This document shows positions 48,276 through 55,946 of a stretch of DNA of 64,000 nucleotides, in pieces. The DNA is from Mucilaginibacter saanensis. GTDB taxonomy: Bacteria; Bacteroidota; Bacteroidia; Sphingobacteriales; Sphingobacteriaceae. Both the position numbers and the translations under genes were made by a program. Location: NCBI RefSeq assembly GCF_014200575.1, contig NZ_JACHBZ010000003.1, positions 324,270 through 388,269 of the forward strand, read 5' to 3'. The notes under the pieces are model-generated. The model was not told the DNA's origin and searched no databases. It worked only from the letters and a program-made list of their open reading frames with translations. Every line of letters begins with the position of its first letter. Positions within the stretch are counted from its first letter, which is position 1.

Positions 48276-49307
48276 ATGAACGGCGGCGAAAAAGAAATAA
48301 CAATTTATGATATAGCCGATAAGCTTCATATATCTGCGGCCACTGTTAGCAGGGCCCTTCAGGATCATCCGAGGGTGAGCAAAAAAACTAAGAAACTGGT
48401 TATTAAAACTGCCGGCGATATGGGTTATCGCTCCAATTCATTTGCCAGTAACCTGCGTAAAAAAAGCAGCAATATTATTGGCCTTATTGTGCCAAGGCTC
48501 AACAGTAATTTTATGGCCGATGTAATTGCCGGCATTGAAAAGGTTTTGAATAACAATAATTACAACCTGATCATCAGCCAGTCGTTAGAAACCATGCAAA
48601 AGGAAATTAATAATGCCAACGCCATGTTAGTTAACCGGGTTGATGGCTTACTGGTTTCACTTGCTTATGATACAACAAATGTTGACCATTTTGAGCCGTT
48701 TATAAAAAGGAATATACCGGTAATATTCTTCGACAGGGTTTTTGACCACGACGGATGCCCTCAAATCTACATTGATAACTATAAGGCGGCCTATGAAATT
48801 ACCTCGCATTTAATTAAACAGGGTTGCAAACGGATAGTGCATATCACCGCCAGCCAGCTGCGTAAAGTATATGCCGAAAGATATGCAGGCTATCAAAAAG
48901 CACTGGAAGACAATAATATAAAACTGGATACAAACCTGGTGATCATTAATGACCTGAGCAGCGAGGCCGGGATTACGGCAGCTCATCAGCTTTTAAAGAT
49001 GTCGCCCCTACCCGATGGCGTTTTTTCGGCCAATGACAATTGCGCCATAAGCTGCATGCAAACATTAAAAAAGGCAGGCATCCGGATCCCTGCCGATATT
49101 GCTTTTGCGGGATTTAATAATGATCCCTCCTCATGCGTGGTAGAACCTAATCTTACAACCGTAAATTATAAAGGATACGAAATGGGCGAAGTGGCCGCTA
49201 AATTAATGATCGATAACCTGATCAATAAGGATGAGTTTCATCCGGCTCATAGCCTTGTGTTAAGATCAGAGCTTATTGTTCGTGAATCTTCTCTGCGGGT
49301 TATATAA
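48276..49307 (+). CDS. LacI-family transcriptional regulator of the glucuronoxylan regulon
   Basis: A 343-residue LacI/GalR regulator. The N-terminal helix-turn-helix is ITIYDIADKLHISAATVSRA (8-27), followed by the hinge region MGYRSNSFASNLRKKSSNII. The rest is a periplasmic-binding-protein-like effector domain (about 60-340), with ALLxxG-type blocks such as VDGLLVSLAYDT and PDGVFSANDNCAIS. It is cytoplasmic. It is divergent from uxuA and 22 bases before an SDR gene, and palindromes of LacI type (core CAATCGATTG) precede uxuA/lacI, GH43, the xylan susC and the esterase. It is the obvious candidate to bind them. The effector is probably a glucuronate-pathway or xylo-oligosaccharide intermediate; that is inference. 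Confidence 0.9.
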   Translation: MNGGEKEITIYDIADKLHISAATVSRALQDHPRVSKKTKKLVIKTAGDMGYRSNSFASNLRKKSSNIIGLIVPRLNSNFMADVIAGIEKVLNNNNYNLIISQSLETMQKEINNANAMLVNRVDGLLVSLAYDTTNVDHFEPFIKRNIPVIFFDRVFDHDGCPQIYIDNYKAAYEITSHLIKQGCKRIVHITASQLRKVYAERYAGYQKALEDNNIKLDTNLVIINDLSSEAGITAAHQLLKMSPLPDGVFSANDNCAISCMQTLKKAGIRIPADIAFAGFNNDPSSCVVEPNLTTVNYKGYEMGEVAAKLMIDNLINKDEFHPAHSLVLRSELIVRESSLRVI

Positions 49308-49329
49308 ACCCTATATATAATAAAAGTTA

Positions 49330-50076
49330 ATGGAAACAAAATCTAAGATAGCAATAGTTACAGGCGGCGCCTCTGGCCTGGGGTTAGCCATCACTAAAAA
49401 ATTTACTGAGCACAATATTAAAACAATCATCATTGGCCGCGATGAAAAAAAGCTGCAAACCGCAGCTGATACTTTCGGGCCGCTTTGCAATTATAAAGCC
49501 TGCGATCTTAGCAATATTGCAACCATACCTGCACTAATTGAAGAGATTACCTCAGAGTTTGGCACACCGGATATCCTGGTGAATAATGCTGGCATTAATA
49601 TGAAAAAATCATTCACTGAGGTTACCGACGAGGATTTTCAGAATATTATACAAACCAACCTGACAGCTGTATTTGTAATGAGCCGCGAGGTTAGCAAAAA
49701 AATGATCGGTGCGGGTACTGGTGCTATTGTAAACATCAGTTCTATGGCATCACAATATGGCATCCCCTATGTAATTGCCTATACTGCCAGTAAGGCTGCT
49801 ATTGAGGGGATGACAAGAGCCATGGCTACAGAGCTATCCCCCATAGGGATACGCATAAATTGCGTAGCACCGGGATTTATAGCAACTGATATGTCGGCAA
49901 AGGCCCTTAATAATGATCCGGAAAGAAAAAACAAGGTATTATCACGCACCCCTATGGGCAAATTAGGAGATCCTGATGATATTGCCGAGGCGGTATTATA
50001 CCTGTCCTCAGATGCTTCACGTTACGTTACAGGTGTTATTTTACCTGTCGACGGCGGAAACTCCATCGGCTTTTAA
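49330..50076 (+). CDS. Short-chain dehydrogenase, probable fructuronate (mannonate) oxidoreductase
   Basis: A 248-residue classical SDR. It has the cofactor motif VTGGASGLGLAITKKF (TGxxxGxG), NNAG, and the catalytic Ser-Tyr-Lys set in NISSMASQYGIPYVIAYTAS (YxxxK). C-terminal VAPGFIATDM and GVILPVDGG are standard. Adjacent lacI and uxuA suggest it supplies mannonate by reducing fructuronate, replacing the unrelated long-chain enzyme UxuB, which is not in this window. Gluconate 5-dehydrogenase-type or 3-oxoacyl-ACP reductase-type activity is an alternative, because SDR specificity is hard to predict. It is cotranscribed with lacI and ends at a terminator. Confidence 0.7.
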   Translation: METKSKIAIVTGGASGLGLAITKKFTEHNIKTIIIGRDEKKLQTAADTFGPLCNYKACDLSNIATIPALIEEITSEFGTPDILVNNAGINMKKSFTEVTDEDFQNIIQTNLTAVFVMSREVSKKMIGAGTGAIVNISSMASQYGIPYVIAYTASKAAIEGMTRAMATELSPIGIRINCVAPGFIATDMSAKALNNDPERKNKVLSRTPMGKLGDPDDIAEAVLYLSSDASRYVTGVILPVDGGNSIGF

Positions 50077-50095
50077 ATAAATTCCGTCGAAATAG

Positions 50096-50139
50096 AAAAG
50101 GGCGATAAACACTGACAGCCAGTGTATATCGCCCTTTTT
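50096..50139 (+). terminator. Bidirectional terminator between SDR and GH115 genes
   Basis: The arms around AAAAGGGCGATA...CACTG (from 50096) and CAGTGTATATCGCCC (50120-50134) pair over about 18 bp with a short loop and are followed by TTTTT. It lies 20 bases both from the SDR stop and from the GH115 stop on the other strand. Confidence 0.8.
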
Positions 50140-50159
50140 GATGAATAAAGCAATATCCG

Positions 50160-53006
50160 TTATAATCCCGGTGGCCCAAGATAGCTTTCTTTTAGTCCGC
50201 CTGCATTAATAACCAATTTTTGCAAAACCACACCTGCATCAACCATCCAATATTTTAATAAGTGTTTCCCTGGCTTGGTGATATGATGCTGGGTCATCAT
50301 TTTTTTCATATTGTTACTTACATCATTTCTCCAGCTTTGTTCAGATGTGTTTTTATTAATATTAACTATCTGAGGTTGTTCATCATCAACAGAAACTGCA
50401 TAGCATAAGCCACCTTGGTTTTTAAAATCTAATGTCGGGGATATATATGCTGTTACCGATACCATGCCCGTATCTTTTAAACTGATATTATACTCCAAAT
50501 GAGGACTATTACCACCTGGCTTAATTTTCCCGGCAGTTACAGGCAACGGAGTTATACCCGATAAAGTACTGCCGTATTCGGGAATAGTTTCCCAGTTAAT
50601 TGCAGGGGTTTTAGCAAATTTGCTATAATGTGCGGCTTCAATAGCTATATAGCCATTGTTCTCTTTAAATAAAGAGGCGCTGCTGGTTCCCTGATTATTA
50701 ATCGTCAGATTGATAGTTACATTTCCCTGCGGTCCTTTAATAATTAACGGAACATGACTTATGCCCTGTGGCGCTTTCATCCAGTTAACGTTAAGTTCAA
50801 TCCGCTGCTGCTCATTAACCACACCTGCCTTTGGCCGAATGCTTACGTAAGTTGCTGCACAGTCAACCGAATAATTAAAGGCCGTTTCACCACGATTATA
50901 AATTTCAATATAACTTCCATCCTTTTCCCACGAGTAAAATCCGGGCATTTCGGTTATTATTGCCGTTCCTGACCATGAATTGGGTAACCCCGGTATAGAT
51001 ACTCCCATTTGTCCGTCTTTAGGTAAGGTAAGGGTTTTCACGCGGGGCATTTTATTTGAATCGGGCTGTTGCCAGTAGGTATAACCAATATGGGTTTGAT
51101 CCATCATGTGGTTCCACTTTCCGTTGGCCAGTATAGTGTTGTAATGGTGAGATATTTCTTTATCCCTGGCGTAAAGAGCGTTCACTTTTGCAGCTGTACT
51201 ATTGGTGGCAGCCCTTCCCTGCTCTGCATACCATTGGTTTTTGGCCGTTTCATAATACATTTCGTTCAAATTAGCACAGGCCTGCACCGGATGCAATACC
51301 AACTCATAAAATGCATCTTTATAGTTTGATGGCATTTTAGCATACAACTTTTCCGCATCAAGTTTCAATTGATTATAATACTTTACCACGTTTTCAAACT
51401 CGCTGTAATTGGTAAGACTGTAAGTATCCTGGTTAAGTAATTCAGGCTTTCTTCTGCCATTATATTTCGTATAAAGCGTTAATATACGGGCTATCTCTTT
51501 TGCATATTGTGCACCAAATTGTTGTTTTGCCCAATCAATGGTGTAGGTATTTAAATTATCAGCCTTCCATTTATCAGGAGCCCAGGCATAGTCCAGGAAA
51601 AAGCTGATGGGGAACTCCATGGGTTTAAGATCGCCTACATTAACAATCCAGATCTGCCGGGCGTTGTATTCATAAGCCAGGCGCATTTGCTCCCATGTTT
51701 TTGAAATAGGATTGGTATTAAGCCATTTATAATTACGGGGATCGCCTACATAATCAAAATGATAATAGATGCCATATCCTCCTTTACGCGGGTGCTCTCC
51801 TAATTTGGGCAATTTGCGAATGTTACCCCAATTATCATCACACAACAGTAAGGTAATATCATCAGGTACACGCATGCCTTTATCATAGTAATCCTGTACT
51901 TCTTTATAAAGTGCCCACATTTGCGGCGTTTGCGATGCATCCTTCCCGGTTACATCGGTTATAACTTTCCGCTGATCACGTACAATATTCTCCAGCAGTG
52001 TAATGTTGCTACCTTCTGTCATCGGCATATCGCCGTCACCACGCATACCAACAGTAACAATGGTTTCTTTGTTACCCATGTTCTGGATGCCTTTGCGCCA
52101 AAAACTTTGTAATACAGTTTTGTTGGTTTCATAATTCCAGGCACCCGTTCCGTAGCGCTTCCATTCCTGCTGTGCCCTATCCATTGGTTCATGATGCGAT
52201 GTTCCCATTACCACGCCATACTCATCTGCCAGCACCGGATTTAGCTTATCATCATCGTTAAAAGCATTACCCCACATAGCGGGCCAAAGATAATTCCCCT
52301 TTAAACGCAGAATAAGCTCAAACATCTTTTCATATACATGATGGTTTAACCCGCCGAATTTCTCTTTTGCCCACCCCGAAAAAGCAGGAGCTTCGTCATT
52401 GATAAAAATACCCCTGTATTTTACGGCCGGTTCACCATCAGTATAGCTACCAGGCATTACGTACAAGCTTTTATGTTCCTTTACAGGCACATCGGCCCAC
52501 CAGTACCAGGGTGAAACCCCTATTTGCGATGAAACATCATAAATACCAAATATGGTTCCCCGCTTATCACTGCCCGCAATTACCAAAGCCTGATCTACCC
52601 CGGGAAATGGTTTTTGTACTACCTTTATCAAATAGGTTTCCCATTTGCCCGCAACGGCAGATACGTTGAGCTTTTTTTGCTCCACCAACTGGTCTATCTT
52701 ATCATTTTTGCCTAAAGTACCAATGAGTACTACTTGTTTACTTCCTTTCAGTTCGGGCAATAATTCAGGTATGTTTTTAGTTACTGCCTGCACATCGCCC
52801 ATAAAACTTTTGATAGCACGTTTTACACCTGGGTATTCATCTGTGCCTGTGTAAACCGGTGCAGCCTTGCTGTTCGCCGCTAATGCAAAGTACCCTGCCC
52901 CATTGGCATAGGAGATATACGATTTGCGCCCAGGCGACTGGCCATATATAAGTACCGGAAAAAATATGGCAATTATAAAAAGGATGTTTTTTTTGATAAA
53001 CTTCAT
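50160..53006 (-). CDS. GH115 xylan alpha-1,2-glucuronidase, secreted
   Basis: A 948-residue enzyme with a Sec signal peptide (MKFIKKNILFIIAIFFPVLI, cleaved near YGQ). Conserved GH115 blocks are present: GTIFGIYDVSSQIGVSPWYW, KGNYLWPAMWGNAFNDDDKL, GVVMGTSHHEPMDRAQQEW and LLCDDNWGNIRKLP. GH115 removes (4-O-methyl-)glucuronic acid from internal and terminal xylose residues, unlike GH67, which acts on ends only. A C-terminal beta-sandwich domain (about 790-945) may bind glycan. It is the last gene of the susC-susD-GH10-GH10-GH115 operon, 12 bases after the second xylanase. Its product feeds the UxuA pathway encoded next door. Confidence 0.93.
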   Translation of the reverse strand: MKFIKKNILFIIAIFFPVLIYGQSPGRKSYISYANGAGYFALAANSKAAPVYTGTDEYPGVKRAIKSFMGDVQAVTKNIPELLPELKGSKQVVLIGTLGKNDKIDQLVEQKKLNVSAVAGKWETYLIKVVQKPFPGVDQALVIAGSDKRGTIFGIYDVSSQIGVSPWYWWADVPVKEHKSLYVMPGSYTDGEPAVKYRGIFINDEAPAFSGWAKEKFGGLNHHVYEKMFELILRLKGNYLWPAMWGNAFNDDDKLNPVLADEYGVVMGTSHHEPMDRAQQEWKRYGTGAWNYETNKTVLQSFWRKGIQNMGNKETIVTVGMRGDGDMPMTEGSNITLLENIVRDQRKVITDVTGKDASQTPQMWALYKEVQDYYDKGMRVPDDITLLLCDDNWGNIRKLPKLGEHPRKGGYGIYYHFDYVGDPRNYKWLNTNPISKTWEQMRLAYEYNARQIWIVNVGDLKPMEFPISFFLDYAWAPDKWKADNLNTYTIDWAKQQFGAQYAKEIARILTLYTKYNGRRKPELLNQDTYSLTNYSEFENVVKYYNQLKLDAEKLYAKMPSNYKDAFYELVLHPVQACANLNEMYYETAKNQWYAEQGRAATNSTAAKVNALYARDKEISHHYNTILANGKWNHMMDQTHIGYTYWQQPDSNKMPRVKTLTLPKDGQMGVSIPGLPNSWSGTAIITEMPGFYSWEKDGSYIEIYNRGETAFNYSVDCAATYVSIRPKAGVVNEQQRIELNVNWMKAPQGISHVPLIIKGPQGNVTINLTINNQGTSSASLFKENNGYIAIEAAHYSKFAKTPAINWETIPEYGSTLSGITPLPVTAGKIKPGGNSPHLEYNISLKDTGMVSVTAYISPTLDFKNQGGLCYAVSVDDEQPQIVNINKNTSEQSWRNDVSNNMKKMMTQHHITKPGKHLLKYWMVDAGVVLQKLVINAGGLKESYLGPPGL

Positions 53007-53018
53007 TGGTACCTTTTA

Positions 53019-54101
53019 TTAAAAATTTACTACACGCAGATATGCCTTTTTACGCTGCATGTTTTGATCAAACAATAAGGGATAATTTTTTCGGCCTTTT
53101 ACAGGATACTCGTCAAGCCATGTATGTTTGTCAGTTATATTCCAGAAAGTTACGCCAGAAATAACATCTTTATAATTACGAAAAACCTTAAATACCATGG
53201 CATATTCATCGGCCTGTTTTTGCTCAAGATCTGGCGTAAAGGTATCCTGTTCATTTGGTCTTAACGCACGCGGATTTTTCTCCCAGGGATAAACAGACAT
53301 ATCTAACTCGGTGATCTGAACCTTCAGGCCCAAAGAGGCAAATCTTTTAATAGTAGTTATCAAATCCTTTTGTGTTGGTTCATACACCGACCAATGGGCC
53401 TGTAAACCTACCCCATTAACCGGCACCTTAGCATCCTTCAGCTTTTTAAGTAAGCGATATACCCTTTCTCTTTTTTCGGGCCGTTCTGTATTATAGTCGT
53501 TATAAAAAAGTATCGCATTGGGATCTGCTTCGTGGGCATATTCAAAAGCTTTAAAAATAAAATCTTCTCCGCATATTTTATACCATAAAGAATTTCGCAA
53601 AAACTGGGTGCTGTCGTCGGCGATGGCTTCATTAACTACATCCCACGCATAAATTTTGCCCTTATAACGACCTACCACATTAAAAATATGATCCTTTAAC
53701 CGTTGTAATAGAACGGTTTTGTTAACCAGGTTACCCTGCTTATCATAAAACAACCATGACGGTGTTTGTTCATGCCAGCAAAGGTTATGCCCCCGCACTT
53801 TTATTTGATTGGCTTGAGCAAAGGCAACTATTGAATCAGCGTCCCGCCAGTTATACCTATCCTCTGCAGGATGAATAGGGCCCATTTTCATGGCATTCTC
53901 TGGCGTGATACTATTAAACTCACGCAGAATTAAGGCTGCTTCCTGCTTATCTTTAATGGAATATGGTGACACGGCGACACCGATTGGGAAATATTTGCCA
54001 TAATAATCCTTTAAGCCCTTTGTTGAAGAGATCTCCTGCCCTGCCGATGTTAGCCTCAGCAATATTAATAAAATGGGTAATAAGAGCCAGAGGCGCTTCA
54101 T
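53019..54101 (-). CDS. GH10 endo-beta-1,4-xylanase, secreted
   Basis: The ATG at 54101 gives a normal signal peptide (MKRLWLLLPILLILLRLTSA); a GTG at 54122 would extend it. The protein is 360 residues, a bare GH10 TIM barrel: NSITPENAMKMGPIHPAEDR, VRGHNLCWHEQTPSW, acid/base Glu158 in WDVVNEAI, nucleophile Glu265 in ITELDMSV, and GVTFWNITDKHTW. It cleaves internal beta-1,4-xylosidic bonds. No lipobox is seen, so it probably works in the periplasm on imported oligosaccharides, complementing the lipoprotein GH10 upstream. It lies directly before GH115, with a stem-loop between the two GH10 genes. Confidence 0.93.
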   Translation of the reverse strand: MKRLWLLLPILLILLRLTSAGQEISSTKGLKDYYGKYFPIGVAVSPYSIKDKQEAALILREFNSITPENAMKMGPIHPAEDRYNWRDADSIVAFAQANQIKVRGHNLCWHEQTPSWLFYDKQGNLVNKTVLLQRLKDHIFNVVGRYKGKIYAWDVVNEAIADDSTQFLRNSLWYKICGEDFIFKAFEYAHEADPNAILFYNDYNTERPEKRERVYRLLKKLKDAKVPVNGVGLQAHWSVYEPTQKDLITTIKRFASLGLKVQITELDMSVYPWEKNPRALRPNEQDTFTPDLEQKQADEYAMVFKVFRNYKDVISGVTFWNITDKHTWLDEYPVKGRKNYPLLFDQNMQRKKAYLRVVNF

Positions 54102-54187
54102 TGATAAAATAGTTGCTTTCACTTCATTAAAATTACTGACCTTTTAAATTTATTACGGGTTAAAAACCTCATATCGTCAATAAAAAG

Positions 54188-54213
54188 GAATAACCGGAGT
54201 AAGCCGGTTATCC
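54188..54213 (-). terminator. Stem-loop between the two GH10 genes
   Basis: ATAACCGG (54190-54197) pairs with CCGGTTAT (54204-54211), extendable with a bulge. On the minus strand TTCCTTTTTATTG follows the stem, so partial termination is likely. The stem core repeats that of the stem-loop at 55897-55918. Confidence 0.55.
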
Positions 54214-54238
54214 TTTCACTAACTATTATAATGAACAA

Positions 54239-55879
54239 TTATAGGGTTTTACCTTGTAAACCTTGTTTAAAGCCTACATAAGCAGCTTTTTTGGTAAAGT
54301 CGGCGTTAAACAGATCCGGTAGGTCAGATTTTTTCTGCGAAGTAATTATCCAGCTTGACGGATCATCTACTCCCCAAATTGTAATACCTGCGCGCTGCGC
54401 TGTGGGAACATATTTAAAATAAGACCAAACTACATATTTATACATCACAGCCTGATCTGCGGCAGTAAAAGGCGTAAGCGTAAAATTACCCTGATCACCC
54501 GGATTTGCCCTGATGTCCAGTTCAGATATCCGCACTTTTAAACCGGTGGCAGCCAGTGCAATAAACATGTTATCTATACCTGCTTTTGGTGTGCCTATGC
54601 TAATATGTAACTGCGTGCCTACACCTGTAATTGGCACACCGGCTGTTTTAAGATCATTAGCCAATTGTACAAAGGCGTTAAGCTTTGCTGTTGATGTTTC
54701 AAGATTATATTCATTCATGAACAGCTCAGCAGCCGGATCGGCCTGGTGAGCATAATTAAAGGCACTTGCCGCATAATTACGACCCAGGTAATTTTGCCAT
54801 ACAAATATGCCGCTGCCCGCAGGGGTATTGCTGTTATCGCGCAAAGCACCAGCATCGGTAAATGGTTCATTAATTACATCCCATTGTTTTATTTTACCTG
54901 CGTAATGGCCAACTACTGTTTGAATATGTGTTTTCATGGCATTATCAACCGTCGTTACCAGGGCATCGCCTGTAGGGGCAGATGCAGCTGCATTATCAAC
55001 CACTGATATATCATCAACCCAATAGGTATTGGCCTTTTGGCCCATATCCAGCAATATGCGGGTTTGCGGGTCTTTGGCTGTAAACGTCCAGGTATATTGA
55101 TTGTAGGTAGTGGTCACATCCTGATCGCCTTCATAAGATGAATTACCACCGGTTGAATTTTGGGTTGATAAACGTATAGCTCCGGTAGCATTAGCCGCTG
55201 CCTTAAGCCAAAAAGTTACTTTATAAACCTTACCCGATTCAGTGTTAAACAAAGGGCTTGCAAACTGTACGGTATACTGCTTACCCGGATTATCTGTAGC
55301 TACAACAACCTTGAGCGCCCTTGATCCGCCATGTACTTCGCCAGTTGTGGTAGTTGCGCTAAAAGAGCCTGAGCCGTTAAAAGCAGACCATCCGTCAAAA
55401 CTATTCCCTGAGCCTGTTTCAAAATCACCGTTGGTTAACAGGTTAGGTGCAGCTGTTGCCGATCCGCTACCAACTATGGTAGAATAGTATGTAGTATTTT
55501 GTTGGGAGTGCCAAACCAACGTATGACCATAAACCTGTAAGCCAGAGCTTGTAGCCAGGTTATAAAATGCATCGGCTGTAGTAAAATCATAAGTACCATT
55601 ATCTTTTAAAACTGAGGAATTTTTTAGTTCGTTACCAAAAGTAATAGCCGAAGCTTCTCTTTTCACCGTGGCCCAGTACCTGGTAGGAGCTGTAGCCAGT
55701 GCATATTCGGCCGCTAAGCCAATGGGGAAATTAGCTGCACTTTTTAACGTACCGGCTGTATCAGTAAAGTTGCCGTAATTGCCCACGCCAAGTACTTGGT
55801 TCTTTTTGCATGAGGTACCCAGCAATGCTATTATTGCAAGAGCGGCCCAATAGGAGTTTTGTAAATATTTTCTGTTCAT
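54239..55879 (-). CDS. GH10 endo-xylanase lipoprotein with a carbohydrate-binding module inserted in the barrel
   Basis: A 546-residue lipoprotein (LIALLGTSC type signal, here IIALLGTSC, Cys24). The GH10 barrel starts at about residue 45 (FPIGLAAEYAL, FGNELKNSSV, YGHTLVWHSQQN to 128). It is then interrupted by a beta-sandwich module of about 150 residues (about 146-296: LLTNGDFETGSGNSFDGW to TYWVDDISVV), resembling CBM4/9/22. The barrel resumes with acid/base Glu338 (WDVINEPF) and nucleophile Glu453 (ISELDIRANP). This inserted layout is known from Prevotella and Bacteroides surface xylanases. The usual TPENxMK block reads ITFGNELK here. It is the first enzyme gene after SusD and is likely the surface enzyme cutting polymeric xylan for import. 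Confidence 0.93.
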   Translation of the reverse strand: MNRKYLQNSYWAALAIIALLGTSCKKNQVLGVGNYGNFTDTAGTLKSAANFPIGLAAEYALATAPTRYWATVKREASAITFGNELKNSSVLKDNGTYDFTTADAFYNLATSSGLQVYGHTLVWHSQQNTTYYSTIVGSGSATAAPNLLTNGDFETGSGNSFDGWSAFNGSGSFSATTTTGEVHGGSRALKVVVATDNPGKQYTVQFASPLFNTESGKVYKVTFWLKAAANATGAIRLSTQNSTGGNSSYEGDQDVTTTYNQYTWTFTAKDPQTRILLDMGQKANTYWVDDISVVDNAAASAPTGDALVTTVDNAMKTHIQTVVGHYAGKIKQWDVINEPFTDAGALRDNSNTPAGSGIFVWQNYLGRNYAASAFNYAHQADPAAELFMNEYNLETSTAKLNAFVQLANDLKTAGVPITGVGTQLHISIGTPKAGIDNMFIALAATGLKVRISELDIRANPGDQGNFTLTPFTAADQAVMYKYVVWSYFKYVPTAQRAGITIWGVDDPSSWIITSQKKSDLPDLFNADFTKKAAYVGFKQGLQGKTL

Positions 55880-55896
55880 CTTTTTATTTGTTTGAA

Positions 55897-55918
55897 CCGG
55901 TTATGAAATCATAACCGG
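55897..55918 (-). promoter_or_regulatory. Intra-operon stem-loop between xylan susD and GH10
   Basis: CCGGTTATGA (55897-55906) pairs perfectly with TCATAACCGG (55909-55918). On the minus strand the sequence after the stem has only short T-runs. Position matches the stem-loops at 17270 and 40479 in the other PULs. Confidence 0.55.
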
Positions 55919-55946
55919 CTATAATCTTCAAATTTTTAATTACTAT

